Assembly (NCBI RefSeq): GCF_009746125.1
Contig: NZ_CP041352.1
Coordinates: 1,844,436-1,908,435 of the forward strand
Origin: Casimicrobium huifangae
Lineage (GTDB): Bacteria; Pseudomonadota; Gammaproteobacteria; Burkholderiales; Casimicrobiaceae
Reading direction: 5' to 3'
DNA length: 64,000 bases
Both the position numbers and the translations under genes were made by a program. Below, one piece after another: positions 17,153 through 26,324 of this stretch. Every line of letters starts with the position of its first letter. Position 1 is the stretch's first letter. The notes beneath the pieces were generated by a model, which searched no databases, had not been told where the DNA came from, and saw nothing but the letters and a program-made list of their open reading frames with translations.

Positions 17153-18070
17153 ATGCCCACCGAGATTTCTAGCCCCATTCAAGGCAGTCTGGTCGCGATT
17201 GTGACCCCCATGCACGCCGACGGCGCGCTGGACCTTGAGGCGCTGAAAAAACTGATTGATTGGCATGTTGTCTCGGGTACCGCGGCGATTGTGATCGTCG
17301 GCACCACCGGCGAGTCGCCGACGGTTGATGTCGACGAGCATGCGCTACTGATCAAGACGACTGTCGAGCATGCGGCTGGCCGCATCAAGGTGATCGCCGG
17401 TACCGGTGCCAATTCAACGAAAGAGGCCATCAGTCTCGCCGCCTACGCAAAAAGTGTCGGCGCGGACGCGTCGTTGTCGGTGGTGCCCTACTACAACAAG
17501 CCGACCCAGGAAGGCCTGTATCAGCACTTCCGCGCCATTGCCGAAGCGGTTGACCTGCCGGTAATTCTCTACAACGTACCGGGCCGTACGGTTGCCGATA
17601 TGGCAACGGCGACCACGTTGCGTCTTGCCGAGGTGCCTGGCATCGTGGGTATCAAGGATGCGACTGGCGACGTCGCGCGTGGTAGCGATCTGATTCGCCG
17701 ACTGCGACTGCTCGAAAAAGGCAGTGGCAAACGTTTTGGTATCTACAGCGGCAACGACGATTCCGCGCTGGCTCTGATGGCGATGGGCAGCGACGGTGTC
17801 ATCTCGGTTACCGCCAACGTGGCGCCGAAGTTGATGGCTGACATGTGCCGTCTGGCGCTGGCCGGAGATTTTGCGGGAGCTCGCGCCGTCAACGACACGT
17901 TGATGCCGCTGCACTTTGATCTGTTTGTCGAGGCTAACCCGATTCCAGCCAAGTGGGTGTTGGCGCGCATGGGCCGCTGCAATGCAAAGACCCGGCTGCC
18001 GATGACGCCGCTGTCCGCCCGCTTTGAGCCAGTGCTCGAAGCAGCGATGCGCCACGCAGCGCTGCTATAA
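17153..18070 (+). CDS. dapA: 4-hydroxy-tetrahydrodipicolinate synthase
   Basis: The enzyme condenses pyruvate with aspartate semialdehyde, the first committed step to diaminopimelate and lysine. The 305-residue TIM barrel shows [10 protein letters not shown] (about 44-53), the active-site Tyr in LYNVPGRTV, and the Schiff-base Lys in [11 protein letters not shown] (about residue 168). Length is normal for class I lyases. bamC follows 52 bases later, an arrangement shared with many proteobacteria (dapA-bamC). Confidence 0.96.
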   Translation: MPTEISSPIQGSLVAIVTPMHADGALDLEALKKLIDWHVVSGTAAIVIVGTTGESPTVDVDEHALLIKTTVEHAAGRIKVIAGTGANSTKEAISLAAYAKSVGADASLSVVPYYNKPTQEGLYQHFRAIAEAVDLPVILYNVPGRTVADMATATTLRLAEVPGIVGIKDATGDVARGSDLIRRLRLLEKGSGKRFGIYSGNDDSALALMAMGSDGVISVTANVAPKLMADMCRLALAGDFAGARAVNDTLMPLHFDLFVEANPIPAKWVLARMGRCNAKTRLPMTPLSARFEPVLEAAMRHAALL

Positions 18071-18122
18071 CTGTTCACCGATTTCCCACCGATCACCGTC
18101 TCCCGAGGATCAGTTTCACGCC

Positions 18123-19262
18123 ATGATGCCCGTATCCAAATGTGCGCTTGCTGCGCTTGCTACCGCTGCCGTTTCACTCGCCGGTTGCAGCACCGTCAGT
18201 GAGCTGAATCCGTTCGAGACCAAACGCGTCGAATATCGCTCGGCGCAGTCCGGCCCTTCGCTGGAAGTGCCGCCGGATCTCAATCCGCCGAAGTACGATG
18301 ATCGCTATCGCGCTGGCACCGCGACGCTGTCGGGCGTCAATGCCCAGAGCCGTGCGGCGGCACTGTCGGGGGCAGGCGGCGTGTTGCCGGCGGTCACTGG
18401 CATGCGTGTCGAACGCGCTGGCACCGAACGCTGGCTGGTGATGCCGGGCACGCCGGAAGTGAACTTCCCGCGCATCCGCGAGTTCTGGGGCAGCATGAAC
18501 ATGACCCTGGTGCTGGACGACGCGCGTATCGGTCTGCTGGAAACCGACTGGGCCGAGAACCGGGCGCGTATCGTTGATGACCCTGTTCGCCGCGTGATTG
18601 GCACAGTCTTTGACAATCTTTATTCCAGCGGCACGCGTGACAAATACCGCACCCGCGTTGAGCGCGGCGCCAATGGTACGACCGACATCTTCATCAGCCA
18701 CCGCGGCATGGAAGAGAAGAACGTCGGCGGCACGTCGACGCCGGTTTTCCGCTGGGAGCCGCGCAAATCGGAGCCAGAGTACGAAGCCGAGATGCTTTAT
18801 CGGATGATGACTTACCTCGGGGCACCGAAGGATCAGGCTGCACAAATCGCCCAGTCCACGATCTCGCCGGCGGCCGCTGCGGCGCGCGTCGATCAGGCCC
18901 AGATCGCCAGGGACGGCGCGGTTTCCTACCTGACCGTCAGCGACAATTTCGAGCGCGCCTGGCGCCGCGTCGGCCTCGCACTGGATCGCGTCGGCTTTAC
19001 GGTTGTTGATCGCGACCGCACCGCCGGCACCTACTTTGTCCGCTACGCCGACCCGGAAGTCATTGCCAGGAACGAACCGGGCATCCTCGACAAACTGAAG
19101 TTCTGGCAGTCCGACAACAAGGACGTAGTGGAGCAGTACCGCATCACCGTCAAGGAAAACGCTGGCAAGAGCGAAGTGCGAGTGCTCGACAAGGGCGGCA
19201 AACCTGACGGCACTACCATCGGTACCCGCATCGTGACGCTTCTGCACGAGCAGTTGCGCTAG
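18123..19262 (+). CDS. bamC: outer membrane assembly lipoprotein BamC
   Basis: This subunit of the BAM complex folds beta-barrel proteins into the outer membrane. The 379-residue lipoprotein has a lipobox VSLAGC (Cys about 21), an unstructured lasso region (PPDLNPPKYDDRY), and two helix-grip domains (about 95-205 and 260-375). I start at the ATG at 18123 (or 18126), because the lipoprotein signal begins there. It lies downstream of dapA, as in E. coli. Confidence 0.9.
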   Translation: MMPVSKCALAALATAAVSLAGCSTVSELNPFETKRVEYRSAQSGPSLEVPPDLNPPKYDDRYRAGTATLSGVNAQSRAAALSGAGGVLPAVTGMRVERAGTERWLVMPGTPEVNFPRIREFWGSMNMTLVLDDARIGLLETDWAENRARIVDDPVRRVIGTVFDNLYSSGTRDKYRTRVERGANGTTDIFISHRGMEEKNVGGTSTPVFRWEPRKSEPEYEAEMLYRMMTYLGAPKDQAAQIAQSTISPAAAAARVDQAQIARDGAVSYLTVSDNFERAWRRVGLALDRVGFTVVDRDRTAGTYFVRYADPEVIARNEPGILDKLKFWQSDNKDVVEQYRITVKENAGKSEVRVLDKGGKPDGTTIGTRIVTLLHEQLR

Positions 19263-19277
19263 ACACGCGGGCGTTTC

Positions 19278-20042
19278 GTGCGCTTCGCGAGTCTCGGAAG
19301 CGGCAGCGAAGGTAACGCCCTGCTGGTGCAGTCAGGGGCCACCACGGTCATGATCGACTGTGGTTTTGCCGTCCGCCAGGTGGTCGAGCGTTGTGCCCGG
19401 CTTGGCTTCGACGCGGCGTCCATCAACGCCATCGTCGTAACTCACGAACACAGCGATCACGTCGGCGGCGTGCCGCGACTGGCGCGTCGCTTTGATATCC
19501 CCGTCTGGCTGACCTTTGGCACGCTGGCGGCGACCGAGTCGCGCTGGGAGGGCTGCACGCTGCGCGGATTCGATTCGCACGACCCGTTTGCTGTGGGTGA
19601 CCTCGAAGTGCAGCCGTTTCCAGTACCGCACGATGCCCGTGAACCGGCACAGATGGTGCTGTCCGATGGCGACTTGCGGCTGGGGGTGCTCACCGATGTC
19701 GGCGAGACCACCGGCTTCATCGAGTCCTCGCTGCGCGGCTGTGACGCGCTATTTCTTGAGGCGAATCACTGCGAAGACATGCTGGCCAACTCGCGCTATC
19801 CGGCGAGCTTGAAGGCGCGTATTGCCGGACGCTACGGGCACTTGTCCAACCGGGTCGCCGCGCTGCTGCTGGCAAGGCTGGCGCACGGCGGTCTGCATCG
19901 CGTCGTTGCGGCCCACCTCAGCCGCGAGAACAATCGGCCAGACCTTGCCCGGGAAGCGTTTGCCAATGCCCTGGGCGGTGACGCGCAGGACATCCATGTG
20001 GCGTCGCAGGATGATGGGCTCGATTGGGTGGTGGTTGCTTGA
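19278..20042 (+). CDS. MBL-fold metallohydrolase (YycJ/WalJ-like)
   Basis: The 254-residue protein is a metallo-beta-lactamase fold hydrolase with the SLGSGSEGNALLV N-terminus of the YycJ group. Metal ligands are in VVTHEHSDHVGG (about 54-65), VPHDARE and LEANHCEDML. Members are nucleases or phosphodiesterases; the true substrate is unknown. It starts with GTG at 19278, 15 bases after bamC, and is probably part of the same transcript. Confidence 0.85.
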   Translation: MRFASLGSGSEGNALLVQSGATTVMIDCGFAVRQVVERCARLGFDAASINAIVVTHEHSDHVGGVPRLARRFDIPVWLTFGTLAATESRWEGCTLRGFDSHDPFAVGDLEVQPFPVPHDAREPAQMVLSDGDLRLGVLTDVGETTGFIESSLRGCDALFLEANHCEDMLANSRYPASLKARIAGRYGHLSNRVAALLLARLAHGGLHRVVAAHLSRENNRPDLAREAFANALGGDAQDIHVASQDDGLDWVVVA

Positions 20043-20072
20043 TCACCAATGGTCAAAAGTTGTACTGGGCGA

Positions 20073-20194
20073 TAACAGCTTTTCGTTGTGATGGCGTCAG
20101 TACTGGGCTTATCGGCATAAATGAGATGAAGTCGGGTTTTCATCTTTTAGAGCGTCAGGCCGCAGGCACGTGTCGTTTGAAGAAAAAGCTGATG
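20073..20194 (-). repeat. intergenic palindromic repeat, copy B
   Basis: This is a more diverged member of the seven-copy family. It runs AACAGCTTTTCG, then TACTGGGCTTATCGGCATAAATG (written here in parts: TACTGGGCTTA and TCGGCATAAATG), then GAAGTCGG, and ends GAAGAAAAAGCTGATG, the inverted match of the left end. It fills the spacer between the MBL hydrolase and the broken HAD gene. The minus sign means that the GAGCCCA-type half is at the left. Confidence 0.65.
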
Positions 20195-20219
20195 CCAGAT
20201 TTGAGGCTGTGCTGACCCG

Positions 20220-20881
20220 ATGAAACGTGAGCTTCCCGCCGCAGTGCTGTTTGATATGGATGGCTTGCTGATCGACAGCGAACGGCTGGCGCTGACATCG
20301 GTCGAGCATGCTGCCTCTGTGATCGGCTGGCCCGTTCCCGATCCGGTGGCACACCGGCTGATTGGGCTGGGGCGCGATAACGGTAGCCGCGTGCTGCAAG
20401 CGGCACTGGGTCAGGAGTTTCCGGTCATCCGATTCTGGGACGCCTGGTACGACGACTATCGTCAGCGGGTCAGTGCTGGTGTTCCGGCCAAGGCCGGTGC
20501 AACGCACGCGCTGGCGGCGCTGCAGGCGCACGATGTGCGCTGTGCGCCACTTCGACCGAGACCGCGCTTGCGCGCCACAAACTCGAAAAGGCCGGTTTAC
20601 TGCCGTATTTCAACGTCGTCGTCGGGCGCGACAAGGTGGCACACGGTAAACCGGCACCGGACTTGTACCTGCACGCCGCCGATCAACTGGGCAAGCTCGC
20701 CACTCACTGCTGGGCGTTTGAGGATTCGTTGCCGGGATTGACCGCGGCAGTAGCGGCCGGAGCGCGCACGCACTGGGTACCGGACATCGCGCAGATTCAT
20801 GCTGATGATCTGCCGCATGGCGTTGAGACCATTGACTCACTGCATGAGATCTGTCGCTGGCTGGGCGTTGCTGACGTTTGA
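20220..20881 (+). pseudogene. HAD-family phosphatase (beta-phosphoglucomutase-like), frameshifted
   Basis: The first frame (from ATG 20220) gives a HAD start with the nucleophile motif VLFDMDGLLIDSE and a helical cap up to AALQAHDVRCA. The matching second half lies in another frame and continues ATSTETALARHKLEKAGLL, VVGRDKVAHGKPAPDLYLHA and WAFEDSLPGL (motifs II-IV) to the stop at 20881. The switch falls at 20541-20550, where one missing base (for example GCGGCC read as GCGCC) would restore a normal protein of about 220 residues. Either the gene is recently inactivated or the base is a sequencing error. Both halves are well conserved, which fits a recent event or an error. Confidence 0.85.
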
Positions 20882-20910
20882 AATCCTGATCGCTACTGCG
20901 CAGGAATAAA

Positions 20911-20937
20911 AAAAGCCGGTCACAAGGACCGGCTTTT
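20911..20937. terminator. bidirectional intrinsic terminator
   Basis: AAAAGCCGGTC and GACCGGCTTTT form an 11-base perfect stem around the loop ACAAG. An A-run precedes and a T-run ends it, so it can stop transcription from both sides: the HAD gene on the plus strand and the Ala/Lys-repeat lipoprotein on the minus strand. Confidence 0.9.
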
Positions 20938-20961
20938 AGATGGTGCGTTAACGGAAACCGA

Positions 20962-21312
20962 TTACGGCTTCTTCACGGCATCCTTGGCTGCATCTTTGGC
21001 GGCTTCAACAGCCTTGCCAGCGGCATCCTTGGCAGCGTCTGCCGTCTTGGCAGCTGCGTCCTTGGTTGCATCAACAGCCTTGCCAGCAGCGTCCTTGGCG
21101 GCATCAGCGGTTTTCGCTGCTGCGTCTTTGGTTGCATCAACGGCCTTGGCGGCAGCGTCTTTGGCGGCGTCTACCGGGGTAGGCGCAGCAGCGGCAGGAG
21201 CCGGAGCGGGAGCAGCAGCAGGAGCCGGTGCAGCAGCTTTCGGTTCTTCTTTCTTGCCGCAAGCGACGAGGCCAAGCGCGAGGAGCGCGGCGACCAGGAG
21301 GGATTTTTTCAT
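20962..21312 (-). CDS. Ala/Lys-rich repeat lipoprotein
   Basis: The 116-residue protein has a lipoprotein signal (MKKSLLVAALLALGLVAC, Cys 18), an Ala/Pro linker (25-47), and a C-terminal half built only from an 11-residue heptad-like unit of the form KDAAAKAVDAT. Units alternate to make a 22-residue period. Such apolar/charged 11-mers form amphipathic helices as in LEA and apolipoprotein-like proteins, and they also resemble the Lys-rich tails of histone H1-like proteins. Membrane-surface or peptidoglycan contact is plausible. Function is unknown. It has its own terminator and no operon partner. Confidence 0.8.
   Translation of the reverse strand: MKKSLLVAALLALGLVACGKKEEPKAAAPAPAAAPAPAPAAAAPTPVDAAKDAAAKAVDATKDAAAKTADAAKDAAGKAVDATKDAAAKTADAAKDAAGKAVEAAKDAAKDAVKKP
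20970..21185. repeat. in-gene tandem repeat, 66-base period
   Basis: The DNA behind the Ala/Lys helix repeats in tandem with a period of 33 or 66 bases, seen as the recurring phrases ttggcagcgtctgc and ttggttgcatcaac. About three 66-base periods are present. Copy number could vary between strains. Confidence 0.75.
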
Positions 21313-21462
21313 TTTGTTTCCTTACAACGTGAATCGTTAACGAATGTGTGTGCCTTAAGGAGAATCTCCCTCAGCGGAGACCACCCCAGTGAGCGAAACC
21401 GGGATAGAAACTGAGTGAGGCGGAAAGTATATCCAAATCCCCGGCACCGGAAACGGGCAGGG

Positions 21463-21978
21463 TCAGAGCCCCAGCGCTTCCGGGAATACCCGCTGCCCGC
21501 CTTGCTCCCAAAGCACCTGAAAAGTATCTGCGTAAGGTGCTGATTTTGCTGGGTTTTCAAAATCCACTAGACCGGCAGAATGCACCGAATTGGGGCGAAA
21601 AAGAAAATGTTGCCGGTCTGCAACAACGAAGGAATTGGCCGGAAACTCGTGGGCATCGCTGACCACGATCTCGACGCGATGACCGAGCGTTTTCAGCAGA
21701 TTGGTCAGGCGCGGCGCCTGCGTGCTCACATAGTGTCCGTCTTCGACGAGGATACGTATATGAACGTGCCGCTCGAAGGCGGCCTTCTGCAGTGCTTCGC
21801 AGCGAGCGCGACTGCCCCAGTCCTGCAAGGTCAGCGAGTGATCAAGCACATCAAGTGTGCGCGTACTGCGCACCACCAGTTCATCGAGCGCCTTCGAGAC
21901 GTCGTCCCACGTCAGCAGGGTGCGCGCGCTGCTGTTGTTCGGGATGGTTGTGCCGGGGGCGGATTCTGCGTCTGACAT
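21463..21978 (-). CDS. conserved protein of unknown function (phospholipase D-like fold suggested)
   Basis: The 171-residue protein has the outline of a phospholipase D-like half: a helix with LVVRSTRTLDVLDHSLTLQD (about 33-52), then HVHIRILVEDGHYV, VEIVVSDAHEF and FVVADRQHFLFRP. The HxK catalytic motif is absent, so catalysis is unlikely. It lies directly downstream of the RoxA-type oxygenase, 51 bases away on the same strand. As far as I recall this pairing is common in Burkholderiales, so a functional link is possible. No signal peptide or membrane segment is seen. Confidence 0.6.
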   Translation of the reverse strand: MSDAESAPGTTIPNNSSARTLLTWDDVSKALDELVVRSTRTLDVLDHSLTLQDWGSRARCEALQKAAFERHVHIRILVEDGHYVSTQAPRLTNLLKTLGHRVEIVVSDAHEFPANSFVVADRQHFLFRPNSVHSAGLVDFENPAKSAPYADTFQVLWEQGGQRVFPEALGL

Positions 21979-22029
21979 TGCGGTAGGCAGAAAGGTTGCA
22001 GGTAATTGGGTGAAGTCCGTCGCGAAACG

Positions 22030-23202
22030 TCAGCGCTTGTCGCTGGTACCGACCATGAGCCAGCCGTCGCAGTACCAGGCATACAGTGCGTCGATGGTTT
22101 CCTTTGCCGCTGTGGTCGGCACGACCGTGCTGCGCGCGTCGGCAAACTGGCGCCAGAAAGTCGCGTCGCCCTGAATCACGAATGCATCACCGTTGATGAA
22201 GAGATACTTTTCATCGTATAGACAGAGCGCGCCGGCTGCAAGTGCAACGCCGCCTTTGTTTGCGTCAGTGCAAAGCTTGCCGAAGGCGCTGCGCGACATC
22301 GGGGCGTCCGGTGGCGTGAATGTCACCTGAGGCTTTGGGTCGGACGCAAAGCAGCCGGCGAACTGCGCAATCGCATCGCGGTCAATCTGCAGCGCGGCAA
22401 TGGCGTCAGCAATCTGGCGCTGATACTGCTTCGGCACGCGTGCCGGGTTGGCGGTGGCTGGCAGATCGGGGTCGGATAGCCGCCCCTCGATTTCGCTGGT
22501 TGCGCCCAGCCAGTCGAGAAAGCCGTCGGCAATTTCCTGATGCGTCGGTGCCCGGAAGCCGACAGAGTAGGTGGTGCAGAAGCCTTCTTCCTGCATCGCG
22601 ACGCCATCGTGCGCCACGTGCGGCGGCAGGTATAGCAAATCGCCGGCGGTGACATCGACGGTCTGCTCCGTGCTCATCTTCTTCAGGATCTTGAGCGGTG
22701 CTTCGGGGTCGAGCGATAAGTCCGACTGGGTTGACAGTTTCCAGCGCCGCTTGCCGATGCCCTGCAGCAGAAACACGTCATAGGAATCAAAGTGCGGCCC
22801 GACGCCTCCACCGGGCGCCGCCAACGACACCATTACGTCATCCAGCCGTGCATATGGCAAGAAAGAAAACTGTCGCAGCAAGCTGTCGGCTGCGGGCACG
22901 TGAAGATTCAGTCCCTGCACCAGCAGCGTCCAGTCGCGTGCGGGCAGGCTGGCGAAGCGGGTCTTCTTGAACGGACCGTGCTCGAGGATCCAGCGCTTGC
23001 CGTCGCGAATCACCAATCGGGACTCGACGTCCTGCGAGGTGGCGAGCGCGAACATGGCCTTAGTGTCCAGCAGATCGGCGAAGCCGGGCACCGCGCCGGG
23101 CATCAGCCGCAGCGCCTTTTGCCAGTGCTGCTGCATGAAGTCGCGTGGCGACAGACCGCCAAGCAATGGCAGCGGTTGGGTGAGTTTGGGGGTAAGGCTC
23201 AT
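22030..23202 (-). CDS. JmjC/cupin ribosomal protein oxygenase (RoxA/YcfD-like)
   Basis: This 2-oxoglutarate and Fe(II)-dependent hydroxylase belongs to the YcfD family, whose E. coli member hydroxylates an Arg of ribosomal protein L16. The 390-residue protein has the JmjC core at about 95-215 with the iron ligands HxD in GVGPHFDSYDVFLLQG and a distal His in LYLPPHVAHDG. The C-terminal winged-helix dimer region follows. The family shapes 50S assembly and translation. The small unknown gene at 21463 follows it. Confidence 0.9.
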   Translation of the reverse strand: MSLTPKLTQPLPLLGGLSPRDFMQQHWQKALRLMPGAVPGFADLLDTKAMFALATSQDVESRLVIRDGKRWILEHGPFKKTRFASLPARDWTLLVQGLNLHVPAADSLLRQFSFLPYARLDDVMVSLAAPGGGVGPHFDSYDVFLLQGIGKRRWKLSTQSDLSLDPEAPLKILKKMSTEQTVDVTAGDLLYLPPHVAHDGVAMQEEGFCTTYSVGFRAPTHQEIADGFLDWLGATSEIEGRLSDPDLPATANPARVPKQYQRQIADAIAALQIDRDAIAQFAGCFASDPKPQVTFTPPDAPMSRSAFGKLCTDANKGGVALAAGALCLYDEKYLFINGDAFVIQGDATFWRQFADARSTVVPTTAAKETIDALYAWYCDGWLMVGTSDKR

Positions 23203-23238
23203 TTGATTGTTGTGTGTTGGTAGACGCGCGGGGGCACC

Positions 23239-24873
23239 TTAGTCGTCGCGTCGTGACGGCTTTGAGGACTGGGCGCGGGCAAGCAGCGCAACTGCGGGCA
23301 GGCTGGCCAGCACGATCAGCAGTGACGGAAATGCCGCCTCACCGAGTCGCTCGTCCTTGACGAGGTTATAGGTTTGCGTAGCCAGGGTGTCGAAGTTGAA
23401 CGGGCGCAGCGTCATCGTCGCAGGCAGTTCTTTCAGCGTGTCGATGAACACCAGCAGCATGCCGGCGAACGCACTGCGACGGATGGCTGGCCAATGCACG
23501 CGGAGGAAAGCTGCGCGGCCGACCACGCCGAGCACGCGGGCGCTGTCATCCAGGCTTAGCGGCAACCGGGCATAGGCCGCCGACACCGCGCTTGCGGCGA
23601 CACCGTAAAAGCGGATGCTTGATGCGTAGACCAGCGCCAGCACGCTGCCGGTGAGAATCAAACCGGGATTGACGCCCAACCACTGTTTGCTCCAGTCAAT
23701 CAGCCGCCCGTCCAGCCAGGTCAGCGGCAGCAGCACGCCGATCGCCAGCACCGCGCCTGGCACCGCGTAACCAAACGACAGCAGGCGCTCCACGCGCAGC
23801 GCCCACACTTCCCGGGCGAGCCGCGCGCGCGCGTTGAGCATGAGTGTCAGCGTCACCACCACCAGCGCCGCGAGGCAGCCGACCCACAGCGAATTCCTCG
23901 TCCAGGTGGCCACGGCGGTCGCCGATACGCTGGACCAATCGCGCGCCAGCAGGCGCAGCAGCAGCAACGCTGGCAACACAAAGCCAAACAGCAGTGGCAC
24001 GGCGCATATCGCTGTGCGCAGCCAGCCGCCAATGCCCCGCACGCGCGGTCGCATGCGCTCGCCGCGCGCACGCACATTGGCGTAGCGCGAGCGATCGCGG
24101 CCACGACGCTCCAGCCACACCAGCAGCATCACCGCCGCCAGCAGCAGCGCCGCCAGTTGTGACGCAGCGACGAGATCGCCCATGTTCTGCCACGCGCGAT
24201 AGATACCGGTGGTGAGTGTCTCCACGCCGTAGTAGCTCACGGTGCCGAAGTCAGCAAGCGTCTCCATTGTTACCAGCAAGGCACCCCCGGCGATGGCGGG
24301 GCGTGCGACCGGCAAGGCGGCGCGCCACCATGCCTGACGGCGATTGAGTCCGAGCGTGCGGGCGGCTTCGAAGAGTTCCGCGCCGCGTTCGGCAAACGCC
24401 GTGCGCGCCAGCAGATAAACGTAGGGGTACAGCGTCAGGCTGAACGCAGCGATCGCGCCGGGCATCGATACAAACTCGGGGAACCAGTAGTCGCCCTTGC
24501 TCCAGCCAAAAGTTGCGCGCAGCCAGCTTTGCACCGGCCCGCTGAACTGAAAGTAGTCGGTCAGCGCATAGGCGGCCACATAGGCCGGCATCGCCATCGG
24601 CAGCAGCAGCGCCCAGGCGAGAAAGCCACGCAGCGGAAAGTCATGCCGCTCCACTTGCCACGCACACGCCACCCCCATCACGCTGGCGCACAGTGCCACG
24701 CTGACGCCAAGCACAACCGCATTGATGACATAGCCGGGGAGCACGGTGGAGGCGTAGTGCAGCCATACGCCGGTGGCGTCGGCGGCGAACATTTCGCGCA
24801 ACAAAGTGGCGAACGGCAGCGCGACAGCGACCAGCAGCAGGGAATACGCGACGGCGCCGGGCGCTCGATGCAA
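23239..24873 (-). CDS. iron(III)-type ABC transporter permease (FbpB-like)
   Basis: The 544-residue permease carries two fused BPD_transp_1 units with about 12 membrane helices. EAA-loop signatures are visible in both halves (EAARTLGLNRRQAWWRAALP around residue 170 and DSARVLGVVGRAAFLRVHWP around 440). Fusion of two units and overall similarity point to the FbpB/AfuB/ThiP group for ferric iron or thiamine. No ATPase or binding protein gene is in the neighbourhood, so its partners are elsewhere. The apparent start is TTG at 24873; an ATG start would cut into the first helix. It is divergent from surE with only 25 bases between. Confidence 0.85.
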   Translation of the reverse strand: MHRAPGAVAYSLLLVAVALPFATLLREMFAADATGVWLHYASTVLPGYVINAVVLGVSVALCASVMGVACAWQVERHDFPLRGFLAWALLLPMAMPAYVAAYALTDYFQFSGPVQSWLRATFGWSKGDYWFPEFVSMPGAIAAFSLTLYPYVYLLARTAFAERGAELFEAARTLGLNRRQAWWRAALPVARPAIAGGALLVTMETLADFGTVSYYGVETLTTGIYRAWQNMGDLVAASQLAALLLAAVMLLVWLERRGRDRSRYANVRARGERMRPRVRGIGGWLRTAICAVPLLFGFVLPALLLLRLLARDWSSVSATAVATWTRNSLWVGCLAALVVVTLTLMLNARARLAREVWALRVERLLSFGYAVPGAVLAIGVLLPLTWLDGRLIDWSKQWLGVNPGLILTGSVLALVYASSIRFYGVAASAVSAAYARLPLSLDDSARVLGVVGRAAFLRVHWPAIRRSAFAGMLLVFIDTLKELPATMTLRPFNFDTLATQTYNLVKDERLGEAAFPSLLIVLASLPAVALLARAQSSKPSRRDD

Positions 24874-24884
24874 GAGGTGCTCTC

Positions 24885-24890
24885 TATAAT
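24885..24890 (+). promoter_or_regulatory. TATAAT hexamer upstream of surE
   Basis: A perfect TATAAT ends eight bases before the surE GTG. The start codon is fixed by homology (the family begins [10 protein letters not shown]), and no Shine-Dalgarno sequence precedes it. A transcript initiated here would begin at or within two bases of the GTG. No strong -35 is visible. Confidence 0.4.
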
Positions 24891-24898
24891 TTGAGTCC

Positions 24899-25645
24899 GT
24901 GAAGATTCTAGTTTCTAACGACGACGGGTATCAGGCGCCCGGCATTCTGGCGCTGGTCAAAGCGCTGTCGACGATTGCCGAGGTTGCCGTCGTGGCGCCC
25001 GCCGACGATCGCAGTGCGGCGTCAAGCTCGCTGACGGTCGGCAAACCGGTACGCATCCATGAGGCGGGCGAACGGCGCTACTACGTCGAGGGTACGCCCG
25101 CCGACTGTGTGCACATCGCCGTCAATGGGCTGCTCGACTTCCGGCCCGATCTGGTCGTGACCGGCGTCAACAACGGCTCCAACCTTGGTGACGACACCAT
25201 TTACTCCGGCACGGTGGCCGCGGCGATGGAAGGCTATCTGCTCGGTATCCCCGGCATTGCGATGTCGCTCACCCACAAGCCAGGCAAGCATTTCGACACC
25301 GCGGCACATGTGGCGGCGGGACTGGTGCGTCGGGTCATGACCAAGCCGCTGCCAATGCCGTGGCTGCTCAACGTCAACGTGCCGGACGTGCCCGAAGACG
25401 ATCTCGCCGGCATGCGCGTGGTGCGGCTCGGGCGTCGCCATCAGGCGGAGCCGGTGGAGCGCACCCATCATCACCATGAGCCCGGCGTGCAGGTCTGGCG
25501 TATCGGCCCGGCGGGCAAGGCGGCAGACGCCGGACCCGACACCGACTTTGGCACGATTGCCGAGAACTGTGTGTCGGTGACACCGCTATTGATTGACCTC
25601 ACCCGTTACGACAACCTGCGCCACGTGGCGAACTGGCTGGCATGA
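24899..25645 (+). CDS. surE: 5'-nucleotidase SurE
   Basis: This metal-dependent nucleoside monophosphate phosphatase supports survival in stationary phase. The 248-residue protein has the SurE metal site [10 protein letters not shown] (residues 6-15), Asn/Ser ligands in [20 protein letters not shown], and the GTPADCV motif. It starts with GTG at 24899. The stop overlaps the start of pcm (ATGA), the classic surE-pcm pair. Confidence 0.95.
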   Translation: MKILVSNDDGYQAPGILALVKALSTIAEVAVVAPADDRSAASSSLTVGKPVRIHEAGERRYYVEGTPADCVHIAVNGLLDFRPDLVVTGVNNGSNLGDDTIYSGTVAAAMEGYLLGIPGIAMSLTHKPGKHFDTAAHVAAGLVRRVMTKPLPMPWLLNVNVPDVPEDDLAGMRVVRLGRRHQAEPVERTHHHHEPGVQVWRIGPAGKAADAGPDTDFGTIAENCVSVTPLLIDLTRYDNLRHVANWLA

Positions 25646-26313
25646 GCGCATCGCTCTCGCGCTCGGCAGCCGGCCTTGGCATGGCGTCCGAGCGCACACG
25701 GCTGCGTATGGTGACACGCCTGCGCGAGCAGGGCATTCGCGATGAGGTGGTGCTGGCGGCGATGGCCCAGGTGCCGCGCCACCTGTTCGTCGAAGAAGCG
25801 TTCGCCAGCCGTGCCTACGAGGATACGGCGCTGCCGATCGGGTTCGGTCAGACCATTTCACAGCCCTACGTCGTTGCCCGCTCCTGCGAGCTGGCGCGTT
25901 CCGGTCGCGCGCTCGACATGGTGCTCGAGATTGGTGGTGGTTGCGGCTATCAGGCCGCTGTGCTCGGGCGCCTGGCGCGCGAGGTGTACACCATCGAGCG
26001 TATCGGTGCGTTGGCTGCCAAGGCACGGCAAACGCTGTCGGCAGCCGGCGTGAACAACGTGAAGGTGCGCAATGCCGACGGTCGCGAAGCGAGCTCGAAC
26101 GTCGTACAGTTCGATGCCATCGTGGTGGCGGCCGGCGGGGCGTCGATTCCGCCGAATCTGCCGGGGCTGTTGGCCGATGGCGGGCGTCTGGTGATCCCGC
26201 TCGGTTCGCCCGATCATCAGAAGCTGACGCTGGTCACCCGCAACGGTGAAAGTTTTCAGCAACAGGCCTTCGACGACGTGGTATTCGTGCCGCTCAAATC
26301 TGGACAGGAATAG
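25642..26313 (+). CDS. pcm: protein-L-isoaspartate O-methyltransferase
   Basis: The enzyme methylates isoaspartyl residues so that damaged proteins can be repaired. The 223-residue protein shows the family motif [13 protein letters not shown] (about 73-85), the SAM motif [15 protein letters not shown] (the usual GTGSGYQ is GGGCGYQ here), and [13 protein letters not shown]. It is translationally coupled to surE and followed by nlpD after 11 bases. Confidence 0.94.
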   Translation: MSASLSRSAAGLGMASERTRLRMVTRLREQGIRDEVVLAAMAQVPRHLFVEEAFASRAYEDTALPIGFGQTISQPYVVARSCELARSGRALDMVLEIGGGCGYQAAVLGRLAREVYTIERIGALAAKARQTLSAAGVNNVKVRNADGREASSNVVQFDAIVVAAGGASIPPNLPGLLADGGRLVIPLGSPDHQKLTLVTRNGESFQQQAFDDVVFVPLKSGQE

Positions 26314-26324
26314 ACAGGATCGTG

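Noticed and set aside
18174-19247. A 357-codon minus-strand open frame opposite bamC
   Set aside because: BamC has a lipobox and domain signatures; the antisense frame has none.
20962-21312. The Ala/Lys-rich protein as a histone H1-like DNA-binding protein
   Set aside because: A lipoprotein signal with a lipobox Cys sends it out of the cytoplasm, and Asp balances Lys in the repeats.
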